Below the pieces are notes generated by a model. It made no database searches, had not been told where the DNA came from, and worked only from the letters and a program-made list of their open reading frames with translations. The translations under genes and the position numbers were made by a program. A DNA stretch of 64,000 nt from Escarpia spicata (taxonomy: Eukaryota; Annelida; Polychaeta; Sabellida; Siboglinidae): the NCBI GenBank assembly GCA_963995525.1, contig OZ023209.1, forward strand, positions 35,563,179 to 35,627,178, given 5' to 3'. Positions 1 through 48,239 of the stretch are shown here, piece after piece. Numbering within the stretch: position 1 is the stretch's first letter; every line of letters starts with the position of its first letter.

Positions 1-56
1 TCTAATATGATGCACTTTGTCAGTGTACAATTTGTAGGTGGCACAGGGGGCCTTAC

Positions 57-36207
<36,151 letters not shown>

Positions 36208-36600
36208 ATTTATTGGTGTTATTCAGTTTTTTTCTAGATGTTTGTTATGGCTGTGAAATGCGCACACACGTTAGATGTTGTAAATATCACGCCATTCGTT
36301 TAGTCAACGTGCGCCATTTCCGTCCATCTAGCCTCACGAAGTCACGGAGGTCATAATTGCTGTAAAGCCATCAGCCATTGGCCAACTATCCATACGTAGT
36401 CAACAATAACCAATCACCATGAGTGTAACATATGCTCACGGCATTTGAACATCCGGGTTTTAAAAATGCGGAACATGCGATGGTGCTGACCCCAAACGAA
36501 TAGCCTAAAATTACTTACTACATTATGGTATCAAAGGAATCCAACAGGGGGCATTTTCTACTTCCAACACACGCCTAGCGTCAACATGATGAGGATACAG
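36208..36600 (-). promoter_or_regulatory. YME1L 5' UTR and probable promoter
   Basis: The region lies upstream of the start ATG and is free of recognisable transposon sequence until about 36706. On the minus strand it has two ATTGG/CCAAT-type boxes (near 36380 and 36405) and a GGAAATGGCG motif (near 36310) resembling ETS/YY1-type sites of housekeeping promoters. No TATA box is clear. The transcription start cannot be fixed from sequence alone. Confidence 0.4.
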
Positions 36601-37038
36601 GCGGTATGTGGCATGGCAGGCGAACGGGAAAAGTTTGTTTTTACAGTGCAACATACAGTGTACATGTACACAATTTTCGTGTAAATAAACATAAATACGT
36701 GCAGAAGAACTAGTTAACGTCTAAAATATGGGGTAGTGCAAAGTCTGGATGTTGCTTTTAAACGCATCCAGGCTGTTCTGATTAACAATAAATAATAATA
36801 TTATATTGTCATTGATCGAGGGAGATAATTCCAAAGTCAAGACTAAGTCGAATGGTATTGGGGAAAAAAGAATACACGTGGTAGTTGCATCTGGAGTGAG
36901 GGATAAGGTAAAATAAGGAATGCTGTTTTCTAGTGACTATATTTACAGGAAAAATCTAGTTTCGATTATCCAGGTTCGATGATCTGGCGCCACTTGATCT
37001 AGTTCTAATTGTTTTCAGCGCTCGGCAACGTTCTATTA

Positions 37039-39308
37039 GGGTTATTATCGAAACATTCATATTGCAGATATATGTTGTTTTATATTTTCATCATATGGCG
37101 GAACCCAGGAGAAAGTCAAAAATGAAAACAATATCAACATCGGTAAAGCAGTTTTCGAGATATGATTTTTTGAAGATTGTAAGCCTATCTCTTATGTACA
37201 GTACCAACGAAGTGGAAAATGGCACAACAAATCGTGCATGTTTTTATTAAAACTATAATAAAACAATTTTATTCAATGTTTATCGATGCAATTTAGCACA
37301 CTGATAGATTTGTAGTCCTTATTGTCAATTATGTCAAAAAGTAATATTTTACTCATTTGTATTGGCATAATTTGCATAAATTAGCATGATTTTTCAGTGA
37401 AATTTTGTAATTAAATTATATTTTATCATTATTTTGTTGCACAAATCATGTTTAATCTAACAAATGTAAGCTGGGAAGCTCAGCAACGAAAGTGTAACTG
37501 TTAGTTGACAAGACACAATATTAATTAATTTAAATATTAATATTAATTCATTCATTAACAGAACAATATAGCATTTTTGTAGTGACCAGTGTGTAATATG
37601 GCAAATTAAAGCTGCATAGCTCAGCATTTAATATATGTGTAGAACAATATGTTTATTAATTAATTAATATAAAACATTAATTAAAAACAAGACGGATGTT
37701 TTAGTGATTACTGCGTGTAATACAGCAAATAAAAGCTGAAGCACTCAGCAATCATTATATACCTACAACTCGAGTAGACAGAAAAATAAATAAATAAATA
37801 AATAAAACAATATTAATTAATTTAACAGAAAAAAACACATTTTGTAGTGATCGGTGTATTATAGCAAATTAAATCTGCGTGGTTCAGCATTCAATGTATG
37901 TATACCATTTGTGTAGACAGAACAATACAATAGTTAATTAATTAATCAATTAATTAATATAACAAGATTAATTAATTACTAACAAGGTGGATTATTTTAC
38001 AACAGTTATAGTGTGTAATATAACAATCGAAAGCTGAGGATTTCCTCAATTAGTATGTGTTCTATTTTGTAGATAATACAACTATTTATTAACTGATTAC
38101 AAAAATAATCAGTTAATGAATTGACTAAGGTGAACATTACAGGTAATTTGATCAAATGAAAGATAAGTAGCCCAGTAATCAAATGTGCATTACAGTTTAG
38201 TAGATGGAACAATAAGGTAATACAACAATTTTAAATAGTTAATAGAACGAGACGAATTATTTTGAAGTGATTCTTGTGTTTTATTAAAAAAATATAATTA
38301 TTATATCTGAAAAACGTCCGTCCTTCATTGGCATTCATTGATATATTACGCCATTGTTCTAAGCTGAACAGTAACGTGTTAAATTAATATAATCATACTC
38401 TGTTGCAAGAGTACTGAGTAATATGTATTATGATGTAAATACGAGAAATTGCAGTACAGGTCTACTATACCTGTATAAATGTATAAATGATTCTGCTAAA
38501 ACATGACATGTCAGAACACATTTATTATATTATTTTATAATGTTACAAGAAACTGCTAGCAATGCAATTCAGGATGTAATAAATATATTAAATTAGCTTT
38601 AACTTGTATGTAACAAAAGTGTATGGGGTGTTGGTCTCACGTAAAAAAATTTGGGGAAATGCGTACCCCTAAACAAAAAAAACCAGTGATATGGTGTTGT
38701 CCTCTGCTGATCGTAATGTAATACTGACAACAATAGCCGACTGATATTGCCGAAACCGCTCACGGAAACACCCGAACGTTCGAAATTGGAGGGTGGGTGT
38801 CTTCTAAGCTCTAGGGGCACATGAGCTGGACCAACAATAGATTATCTTGGCAAAACTTTAATCAAACTTACATTTTCACAAGTATGGGAACGAAACAACA
38901 GTTGTTTTCGTTATAATTTTTCACAACGTTATACTAAACTCCCTACAATGAAGTTCTAGATATAAACAGTTTATTATTGATGCATCACATTAATATGTTA
39001 GATATCGAGCTCATGTGCCCATTTTTTGTTGAAGTGACTGCCCCTAAACGCGAAGCCGGGCCGCGTCAAAACGATCGGACTCAAATCACCCGACGGGTAG
39101 CAGCTTCAAAGCACGCTTGTGTAATAACCGTTTCAAGTTGCAGCGAAACCAATAATTCTAAGAATACTAATTATGTTAATGTAATTTCATTAAAAATAAG
39201 CAAAATGTATGATCAATCCGTTGTTACGTGAAAACAAGTTGAAAATCGGCAAAATCTTAACGGATTCTCGTCCGACTGAATTAGCGGCGCCGTCTGTCGA
39301 CACCTCTA
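37039..39308. mobile_element. 2270-bp insertion with 9-bp target duplication
   Basis: The uninterrupted site exists in the second copy near 49330 (caacgttctattaactaact). Here gttctatta occurs on both sides of the insertion (37030-37038 and 39309-39317), a 9-bp target-site duplication. No convincing terminal inverted repeats were seen, and no transposase frame. It is very AT-rich and contains an internal diverged tandem repeat. Confidence 0.65.
37440..38240. repeat. Diverged tandem repeat, about 130-160 bp period, TTAATTAA-rich
   Basis: Five or six imperfect units each contain a version of tagtgatcagtgtgtaatat, agcaaattaaagctgcatag, ctcagcatt and a run of ttaattaatt. They lie inside the 2270-bp insertion. 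Confidence 0.65.
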
Positions 39309-39655
39309 GTTCTATTAACTAACTAGTCTGTATATATTGTGGTTACAATCTTATGATCTTATTCGGTTTCATTCAACTAGTCAACCTTTTTCAGAACATT
39401 TTCGGCGCCAAACGGCGCACACTAAAAGACGAACCACGAACGGGCGGACCCGGCGGACCACATTCACAAGGATGCGCACGATCTTTGTCCCGTCTTTACA
39501 TGCGTTGTTGTTGTTTGCACGTGCGTTTGTAAATATTGGAGTGTCTTTTATTACATTTGCAATTTTAAAATAATATCTGGATGGTGTAACTTGCATTTAA
39601 AAAATCTTAAGATAATAATAAATTAACAGTTTACTTACTATAAAAGAATACTAAC
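39309..39655 (-). repeat. RTE-like 3' region, copy A (first part)
   Basis: It matches 49335-49636 with scattered differences (e.g. ggatggtgtaacttgcattt, aattaacagtttacttacta). With 36706-37038 it forms one repeat that follows the RTE-like C-terminus, so it is probably its 3' UTR. Confidence 0.7.
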
Positions 39656-40455
39656 TTATGCCCTTTGCTCCATGCGCAGCTTAGGCCACCGACGACGACT
39701 CTGCAGAGCACATGACTTTGGGCAATCTCTCTATTTCTTTCCAGGTGTAGCCACTCCTTTGTCCTTCTGTAGCCGTATCTCTTTGTCATGTGTTTCTTGG
39801 CCTTCCTCGCCTTATTTCTCCTTGAGGATTCCACGTCAGAGACTGTCTTTTGGTGTTTGTTGTTGGCTTTATCAGTGTGTGTCCAATCCAACCCCACTTT
39901 CTCCTCAGGATCTGCTTGGCGACGGGTTCTTAGCTAGTCCTTTCCCATAGTTCCTCGTTTCTGATTTTGTCTTGCCATTTTGTGCGTCGAATTCTTCGCA
40001 GACATCGGAAAGTCTGGATTTTGCCTAGTGTTGTTTTTGTCATTCTCCATGTTTCAGAGCCATACAACAATACTGATTTTACATTGGAGTTAAACATCTA
40101 GATTTTTGTTGTTTTTTATTTTTGTGGAATTCCATATGTTTTTTAGTATCAGGAATGCTGTCCGTGCCTTGTCCACTCTTGTAGCAACATCTGCCTCTGT
40201 ACCACCTTGTTTGTCTATCACGCTCCCTGCTCTCTGCCTGCTATACCTGGGTAGTCGTTCCTATTGTGTATTTTCAAGACCTTGGTTTTTGCTTCTGTTG
40301 ATCTTCAGACCTGTCTTTGCTGATGTTGATTCAACAAATTTCATTTTGTCATGAATCTGTTTGTGGGTGTGTGATAATAATGTGTTCTCATAGTCAATGA
40401 AATTGACATACAGTGGGGAGTTCCATTCCAAAGATTGTTCTAATATGATGCGCAT
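39631..40455 (-). pseudogene. RTE-like LINE RT end and C-terminus, degenerate
   Basis: NFIDYENTLLSHTHKQIHDK and FVESTSAKTGLKINRSK come from the region around RT motif C and thumb. LDWTHTDKANNKHQKTV corresponds to the family C-terminal RWxGH region. Multiple frameshifts; the stretch between motifs A and C is deleted. Confidence 0.7.
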
Positions 40456-40460
40456 AGTAG

Positions 40461-40934
40461 CTATATGATATGTGCAATATATATCCTGTCGGAAACCTGC
40501 TTGGTGTTCTCGAAGCTTTGCACCACTGCTTCTTTTATCCTCTCTAATATCACTCTGCTCAGCACTTTTCCCATGACTGATAGTAACATCATTCCTTTAT
40601 AGTTCTTGCAGTCTCTGAGATCTCCTTTCTTGGGGAGCTTGATTACGAGTCCCATTCTCCATTCCTCTTGAACTCCTTTGTCTTCCCAGACTTTCTCGAA
40701 GAGGCTGTGCAGTATTTCCGTGGATGTGTTAATATCTGCCTTTATCGCCCCTTCTGGTATTTCATCCGGCCCTGCTGCTTTTCCATTCTTCAGTTTCTTG
40801 ACAGCGTTCTTGATTTCTGTTCTGCCTGGTTTATTACCGTTTATGGGTAGACCTGTCTGCTGGTGGGGGGGGGGGGGGGTGACTGGAGGATCTTCTGGAG
40901 TATGTCGGTTTAATAGTTTAACAAGATTTAACAA
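40461..40934 (-). pseudogene. RTE-like reverse transcriptase N-terminal part
   Basis: Contains KNGKAAGPDEIPEGAIKAD, then MGLVIKLPKKGDLRDCKNYK, the classical RT fingers region of RTE-like LINEs. It starts (ELLNRHTPEDPP) exactly where the upstream half stopped at 46650, proving that the intervening sequence is an insertion. Frame is lost at 40461. Confidence 0.8.
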
Positions 40935-41219
40935 GACAAGATTGCCATCAAGAGAATTAACTCTAGATGGCAGGTGGACAAGGAAGCCCTTTGGCTTATC
41001 GAGAGTCCAACCCTTTTATCTACATATATCCAGCCCTTCTGAGGTATGTGTCGATTTTATTTTTAAACATATTCACACTACTAGCATCCACACAATCATC
41101 AGATAATCTGTTCCATTCATTCACAGTCCTTTGTGAAAATGAGAACTTTCTTACGTCTAATCTACACAGCTCCTTTACTAATGTAACTTCATGTCCTCTA
41201 GTCTTTCTATCTTCCTTAA

Positions 41220-41842
41220 CTAAAAAAACATATTTCTATCAACATTTTCATAACCATTCAACATTTTAAACATTTCTATTTGATCTCTCAATCTCCTGGT
41301 CTCTAGTGTTGTTAAACCACATTCTTTTAGGCGTTTTTCATAACTAAGATCCCTCAGTTTTGTTATCATTTTAGTCGCTCTCCTCTGTACTCTTTCTAGC
41401 ATATCGATGTCCTTCTTGGGGTATGGCCTCCACGCTTGTATGCAGTATTTTAAATGAGGCCTAACTATTGTTTTGTACAGCAGTATTATTAGTTCTTTTT
41501 CTTTATATGCTATATTTGATTTCCTTTTGAAGCTGCAATTCCACACTGCTCTGAATCTTCCTGTCAGCACTAATTGTCAGCCCTAAGTCTTTTTCTTTTA
41601 CAGTAGTATTTAGTACAGTTCCTTCCATTGTATATTCTACATATTCGTTCCCATGTCCTGTGTGAAGGCATTTACATTTCCCAAAATTGAACAACATTTG
41701 CCACTTTTCAGACCATTTGATCAACCTATCAAGATCATCTTGTAAATGCTGTCTATCTCCATCACTTTTAATCCTTCTAAACACTTTTGCATCATCTGCA
41801 AATTTCAACACCTTGCTAGCTATATCATCGTCCAGATCGTTT
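41220..41842 (-). pseudogene. CR1-like ORF2, RT motif C to C-terminus
   Basis: It resumes after the insertion with LKFADDAKVFRRIKSDGD (motif C FADD), then KWQMLFNFGKCKCLHTGHG, and in another frame YCIQAWRPYPKKDIDMLERV. The continuity with the frame ending at 42697 shows one original ORF. Confidence 0.85.
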
Positions 41843-42697
41843 CAGACCTGCTTACCCCAAAAACTTCCTCTCAGTAATCCATCTTCCCATTTACACTGAT
41901 TTTCAGGAATATAGGCTTCCTGTCAGTAATTCAGAACTGTGTAAGATATTGGTCGCCGGGGGGTGTGTGTGTGTAGCGAAGGGTCAAACCCATTAGTTAT
42001 GCTGTCACCAACATCACCTACACTCTAGCCTAATAAACTCTAGTATGATAAATGATAGGTGGGGGGGGGGGGGGGTAGCGACAGGTCAAAGCCATTATAC
42101 TTACGCTGTCACCAACATCAGACAACACTCTCTATCTAACCTACTCAACTCTAGAATGATAAATGATAGACGGGGGGGGGGGGGGGGGGTAGCGACCGAC
42201 CAAAACCATTACATCACACTGTCATCGACATCGCCTACACTCTAGACTAGTGACTGTATGATAGGCTGTCACTGATAGACTAAACTCATAAATAAATACA
42301 CTAACTTAGTCTTAGTACAGTCAGTTGGCCTAACACTACAAGTACAACACTCACTACATTTTTGCATTACACGTTTCTTTTCGGTTGGCGGTGGCGTTGT
42401 TTCGCTGTCATCCACCATTTCGTGCAGCGTGACTTCGTTTTGTTTGATCGCGGAAATGGCAATTTGTCATAACGTTGTTTCCTATTGGTTAGATTACGAC
42501 CAGACTCAGCGAATGAAAAGCCATGTCACAACATGCTGCATACATATGCTGCCACCTGTTGAATATAGTAGAAACAAATTTTTGTGATTGGCAAACATGG
42601 TGACAGTCCGTAATATTTTCATCCCTCGCCGTAATACCGTAATTTGAGGTGACTTTCCGGAATGATTCCGGACAATCCGGAATGGTAGGCAGGTCTG
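41843..42697. mobile_element. 855-bp non-autonomous TIR element inside the CR1-like RT
   Basis: The ends are inverted: CAGACCTGC(T)TACC at 41843 and CAGACCTGC(C)TACC read from 42697 on the other strand. The CAG start and insertion into a known coding sequence suggest a hAT-like element; the flanks share an imperfect 6-8 bp duplication (AAATGA/AAACGA). It has no transposase. Inside are three direct repeats of about 115-130 bp, two with long poly-G runs, and near one end a palindrome CCGGAATGATTCCGG. Confidence 0.7.
41945..42260. repeat. Three direct repeats, two with poly-G tracts
   Basis: Units contain gtagcgaagggtcaaaccca, gctgtcaccaacatca and ctctagaatgataaatgata, followed by 14-17 G in two junctions (42061-42076, 42173-42189) and a (GT)n/G run in the first. 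They are internal to the 855-bp element. Confidence 0.8.
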
Positions 42698-44713
42698 TCA
42701 TTTATATATATTAAGAATAATATAGGTCCCAGTACTGATCCATGTGGAAACCCACTCAAAACTGATTTCCAGTTTGAAGCCTCCCCATCAACAACTACCC
42801 GTTGTCTTCTGTCAATCAGCCATTGTTCTATCCAGTTAATTATACCATTTCCTATGCCATGGGCCTTTAGTTTAAGCAGTAATCTTTGATGTGGCACTTT
42901 GTCGAAAGCTTTTTGAAAATAAAATCTAAGTAGATGATATTTACTGGTGATCAATCATCTACCCACTTAGTGATATCTTCCAAAAAACATAATATATTTG
43001 TTAAGCATGACCTCGCTTTTAGAAACCCATGTTGAGATGGATTTATCAAGTTATGTTTAACAAGAAAATCCTCTATGTGATCTTTAATTAGTCTTTCTAA
43101 TATTTTACAAATCACCGATGTTAAACTAACTGGTCTATAATTATTTGACTTGTTTCTCGAACCTTTATTGAATAACGGTATAATATTTGCTTCTTTCCAT
43201 TCTAAAGGAACCACTCCCTCTTCTAATGACAAGTTGAAAACTGTTGCAAGCGGTATGCTAATTTGTTGTACAATTTCCAATAGTAGTTTGGGTGGAATGC
43301 TATCCACTCCAGGTGATTTATTATTCTTCATATCCCCAATTTTCTTAGCTACCATTTCTGGGGTTACAATTAACTGTCTTAAATAGTCTGATTCTGCCCC
43401 CTTGAACTTAGCCTTTGGTACTGGCAGTGAACTAGTGTCTTCTCTGGTAAACACTGAACTAAAATACTCATTCAGGTCTTCTGCCATTAAGAATCCCTCT
43501 GATATTATATTTCCAGCAGTATCTCCTAGAGGACCGACCTTATCCTGAACTTTCTGTTTGCTTCGAACATACGCATAAAAACTCTTGCTGTCATGTTTTA
43601 TATTACGAGCTAATTTATGTTCATAGCTTCTCTTTGAATTTCTAATTTCAGCTGTAGCTTGGTTTAGTGCTTCTTTATAAATATTGTAGTCTTCGTCATT
43701 TCCAGTACGTCTATATGACTTCCACATCATTTGTTTATACTTAATTTTTATAATGGCTTCTTTCGATAAGTGTTTCTTTTTGGACCGTTTCCCGTGTTTT
43801 TTAAGATATTCCAGCATTCTGTTGCTGTCTTATTCATCAGTGTGTTATTCCAGTGTATCTTTGCTAAATATTTCCTTATGTCCTTATATTTTCCTTTGTG
43901 GAAATTTCTCCTGTACTGCTTTTTACTATTCCTTTCTGATTTTACTTTGATGATAAAATGTATCTGGTTGTGATCACTATTCCCCAGTGGCTCACATATC
44001 CTGACATTGTCAACTAATTCATTCTGTGAGGACAAAACTATGTCTAACACATTCTCTCCCCTGGTTGGTTCTAGCACATGTTGAGAAAGGAAACTATCTT
44101 GTACTAAAACTAAAAACTTGTGGTCCTCATTACCCATACTCTGTAGAGATTTCCATTTTATATGCCCATGGTTGAAATCCCCCATAATAACACAGTCCCG
44201 TTTGCTCACTTCCCTTATAGCGTTTTGTATTTTTTCATTCTCTTCTATGCTTATGTTTGTACTTCGATAAACTAATCCAACCGTTAACGTTGAGTTTCCT
44301 GTAACTATGTTACACCAAACAGCTTCTTCGCAATCTGCTTCTCTGTCTAATTTTATTTCATCAGCCTGGATAGATTCTTTAATATATAAAATAACTCCAC
44401 CTCCCCTTCTTCCGATTCTATCTTTCCTAAACATTACATATCCTGTCAGTCCCAATTTGGCATCTGATACATCGGTGGTTGCCAATGATTCGGTTATACC
44501 TATTATGCGAGGGTCAATATCTTTTAACATAATGTTTAGTTCATTTCTTTTGTTTACTATACTCCTTGCATTTAAACAGACACATTTATATCCAGCTTCA
44601 GAACAGTTTTCCAGACTGTTCTTTGCTGAATTATGTTTGCTGTCTTTATCTATGCCTCCAGTTTCAGGCTTCTCTGCGAATCCCCCCTGTGAAGTTAGTT
44701 TAAATAGATGCAA
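42619..44713 (-). pseudogene. CR1-like ORF2: endonuclease plus first part of RT
   Basis: The first frame (44713-43750) holds the apurinic endonuclease: CLNARSIVNKRNEL, IGITES, VYRSTN, IMGDFNHGHIKW and LGNSDHNQIHF. A deletion of about 50 nt near 43810 shifts the frame. The second part (43817-42951) has AEDLNEYFSSVF, NKSPGVDSIPPKLL and RPVSLTSVICKILERLI. After another shift, FQKAFDKVPHQRLLLKL (motif A) and GSVLGPILFLIYIN (motif B) follow, up to the 855-bp insertion at 42697. Confidence 0.85.
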
Positions 44714-44829
44714 CCTGTCTCACTGTCAACAGATCTCAGCAGATTCTCTGAGAATACTGCTGCCACCTTTCCACTTAGATGGAGGCCATCTCTCATGTAC
44801 ATATCTTCTCACCCAACAAAGTACCCCCA

Positions 44830-46068
44830 TAAATCTATGAATCCCACGCCCTCTTTCCACACATCTGCTCAACTAGTGCGTTGATCGCCATCCTCTTACA
44901 GTTTCTTAACAACCTGTTCCACTATTCTTAACAACCTGTTCCACTATTGTCTTCTTTAGCTTCCTTACTAGATGTCTGTACTTCTGAACTATCCCAGTTG
45001 TTCCCTCCTTGTCTGCATTGTCTGTCCCTACGTGTACTAGTATAGACCCTCCCTTGCCATGCCCCAATAGCTTCTCTACCCTTTCGGTCACATGCTCTAT
45101 CCTAGCCCCCGGTAGACATACAACAACGTCCTTCCCTTCGCATATAGTCTTGTCTGTTTTTCTCAGAATTGAATCGCCCATAAACACTCTCTCTTTTCTC
45201 CTTGGCCCCTCAATCACTGCCTCGGAGTAGCTCCTCCGGTTTGCATATGTCTGGTTGTTGTCTTTTCCTCTTGCCGTCTTCTCTCCTGTCACATTCCATT
45301 TCCTTCTTTCCTGTCGCGTTTTCTCTTTTCCCCTTTCCTCCTGTCATGTTTTCTTCTAGCACATTTACTCTCACTTCCTTTCGTCCCTTCATCTTTCCTC
45401 CCATCACATTTTCTTCTCTCCTCTCCCGTCCCTTTTCCCCGGCTACCTCCTTCACTACGGTCACTTTCTCCCCTGTCAACTTCACGCCTGTCGTGTTTTC
45501 TGTTTTTTGCTGAACACTCTGTCTTCTTCCATCAGTCTTCTGTCTCACAGTCTTACCAACTGCCTCTGTGGTATCTACCTCTTCACCACCTGTATCGCTG
45601 TCGCGTCTCTCCTCGTTCTCTACAGTCTGACTACCTGTTGATCTATTCCCACTGATCCGTTTTCTTTTCCTCTGCCGAACACTTTTCCTCCGTTCCTCTG
45701 TCTTGTCAATTTCTTGTTCCTTCACATCGGTCACCTTCCCTCCTCCCAGTCTCCTTTCTTCAGTCTCCGTGTCACAACTTTGCTCCTTCTGTGTTGTAGA
45801 ATTCTCAACTCTCCGCGTCATCCCTCTCTGCTCCATCTATTTCTATGTTGAGTCTCACCTCCATCTCCTTCACTATATCCGTCAACTTACACACCTCCTT
45901 CATCAGACATTCCACCCTCAACCACCCCATATACCGAAAGGTGAATCCGTCATCTTTGGTCTCTGCCCATGATTTTGGACAGCCAGACAACGCAAAATCC
46001 ACCCAGCTCTGGCAGTCGTTGCAAACTAAGTGTCGTTTTGCCCTGAGTTGCCGCTTGCAAGGTGCCAT
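44830..46068 (-). pseudogene. CR1-like ORF1: Cys-rich N-terminus, basic region, SGNH-like domain
   Basis: The start MAPCKRQLRAKRH is followed by CNDCQSWVDFALSGC, a C-x2-C arrangement suggesting a zinc finger. A long Lys/Arg/Glu-rich stretch follows, then FMGDSILRK (SGNH block I), VHVGTDNADKEG (block III-like) and, in another frame, DMYMRDGLHLS (D-x-x-H-like end). CR1-clade ORF1 proteins are known to carry an esterase-like domain of this type. At least two frameshifts near 45800 and 45250. Confidence 0.75.
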
Positions 46069-46718
46069 ATCAGAATTTATTTAAGTTCAAAATAGTTTTT
46101 ATGTAGTCTTTGAAAAGACTTTTCTGTGTACAATTTACACCAGATTGTTTAGGTTATAGTTAGTTATATTTGTTAACACACAGTGACACACCGTGCCTTA
46201 CCTAGTTACGATGTCGATGACAATGTATTCAAGTTAGGCTTAGATACAAGGTAGTCTTTACAAAGACTGTTTCCTTTGTACTAATATACACTTTAAAAGG
46301 TTGCTATTTCAGGTTTTAATTACTCATCTAACTACATCGATTATCTCAAATAACGCTATTCTATTGTCGTTCGCGTTACGTTAACTTCGCCAGTGACCTA
46401 CTTTGTAAACAACGTTCCGATTACATTAACGTCCCCAATTATCGCTCGCAAATCGCCTACTTTTAACCTACCCTAGATTACTCCCTCTAGCTAACGTTTA
46501 ACCAAAAACATTGCTTAATATATATCTATAATTACGTTATATAATGCTATACACTCAATAATATCACTTATCTTGATCAAATATCCTTATATTTTCGCAA
46601 GTTTTCTGCACCAAATTCAAACCAATTCACCACCGGAAGTTCCCCTAGTTCTGTGAAGTGCTCCGCCCATCTCTTTAATTAGCCGTCTACCGTGGTGAGG
46701 GCTTTTCCTTGCTTATCT

Positions 46719-47258
46719 TTAATTGTTTTCCCTTGGTTGATACTTGCCTGCCAGCTTCTTTAGTATGTTATATAGATCTTTCATGTTTCTTTTTGCTGCT
46801 GCCGCCTCTGCATGTGGTGCCAGGTTGTCCACCAAGCTTCTCTTGTCTCTTCTGATGCTCTTCTTTACCTCCTTCTGAGCTTGTGTGTACTGTGCTTGGG
46901 CTTCTGCTTTCGTTGCTCTAGTTGTTCTGCTGTTCAGTATCGCCTTCGTTTCCTTTCGCAATTGTAGCTTGAGTAATGTGTCAGCTGTCATCCAGTTTTT
47001 GTGCTTTGTTTTCTTTCTGCCTACTGTCTCTTCACAAGCACCAGTCCACATCTGCTTGGTTTGTTGCCACTTCGGTTCTAATTCAGTGTTGTTATCGTAT
47101 AGTTCTTGCAGCACCTGGTATATGTTCGAGAGGCTGATCCGGTATTTTTCTGTTGTTCCCTTGTCCTTCAGTAGATCTATGTTGTAACGTGTTCTTGTGC
47201 TGCTGCCATGTGCTGTGTGCCTCTTAAGGTGAAGCTTGGGTGAACTTATGTCCAACAC
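46719..47258 (-). pseudogene. RTE-like ORF, region between endonuclease and RT
   Basis: 179 open codons contain GACEETVGRKKTKHKNWM, KSIRRDKRSLVDNLA and the LYNILKKLAGKYQP segment, characteristic of RTE-like LINE polyproteins upstream of RT. The frame continues to the insertion point of the CR1-like element. Confidence 0.75.
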
Positions 47259-47330
47259 ATACAGGATATATTTGATTTTCAGTAATGTGGTTAGGTGATC
47301 TCCAGGTTTCCTTTTATGTGGGAATACACT

Positions 47331-47880
47331 TCATCCTGTGACCAGGCTGTTCATGACACATAAGTCTACGAACTGTTCTCCATTTTCATTCATCTGTCCT
47401 AATCCATGCTTGCCCATGACTTGCTCACAACATGTGTTGCTATTTCCTATAGTTGTGTTGAAGTCCTCCATGAGAATGGTAACGTCCTTCGGCCCTTGTT
47501 CTTCAAGTACATTGTGCAGTCTGTTGTAGAAGTCGTTTTTCCTTTCCTCAATCGTCCGCTTCGTTTGTGTTAGCATAGCACTGTATCATGTTAATCGTTA
47601 TATTCTTCTTTTTCGTTATGAATTTGGCAGTAATCATTCTGGAATTGATCGCGTCCCAGCTAATGAGTGCTCTTTGAGCATTAAGACTACACACTCAGTG
47701 TGCAGGGCATTCTCGTTGTCATGTCCCGAGTACAGCACCATCTCTCCTGTTGTAAGTCTCACTTGGCCAGACTGTAACCATCTGGTCTCACACTGTCCAA
47801 GCAGGTCTATCTTGTAGTTATTCATCTCCACTGCTGCCTGTGCTGCTTTCCCTGCTTCATACAGTGTTCTGATGTTCCAG
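47331..47880 (-). pseudogene. RTE-like apurinic endonuclease domain, broken
   Basis: Two minus frames give KIDLLGQCETRWLQSGQV (catalytic Glu region) and VTILMEDFNTTIGN (GDFN motif altered to EDFN). They are separated by a frameshift and the C-terminal SDH part is not clear. Confidence 0.7.
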
Positions 47881-48239
47881 CTATTTTTGTAATTTTCTTG
47901 GTTTTCAATAGGGCAGTCGGTCGCACAGCTTCCTCTCGACTTTCACTGCACTACGTCATATTGCTTCTGTTTGAAGGCCCAACCTCTCCCAAGCCATGTT
48001 GCTCTCTTGAATTTGTCGTAAGTGTTTAGGTAACAGTTTTTTCTTTTACAGTTGTGGTTGTTTGCCCCAAACAAACCTCTTAGCCTCGAGGAGAGGGTGG
48101 TCCCTATTTTCTGGCCTCTACCCTTCGACCTGTCCAGCGTGGCTAACGCTGTCAGGAGCCAAAGCTCCGGCTAGCTTAGCTCTCCAGGTCACTGAGACAC
48201 ACAAGCCGTCTCACCGCTGCAAGGTTTGGACCATGATAC

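Larger units (their letters stand above)
40925..46650 (-). mobile_element. CR1-like LINE copy 2, near full length, inserted in the RTE-like LINE
   Basis: About 5.7 kb including an 855-bp insertion, so about 4.9 kb of LINE. Order on the minus strand: 5' UTR (46650-46070), ORF1, ORF2 with endonuclease and RT, and a 3' tail of repeated AATCTTGTTA. Its left and right flanks rejoin a single RTE-like reading frame, and a short AACTA may be duplicated at the ends. ORF1 and ORF2 are each broken by a few frameshifts or small deletions. Confidence 0.85.

Noticed and set aside
45202..45513. Plus-strand hydrophobic frame resembling a membrane protein
   Set aside because: It is antisense to the basic region of CR1-like ORF1 at 45.2-45.8 kb.
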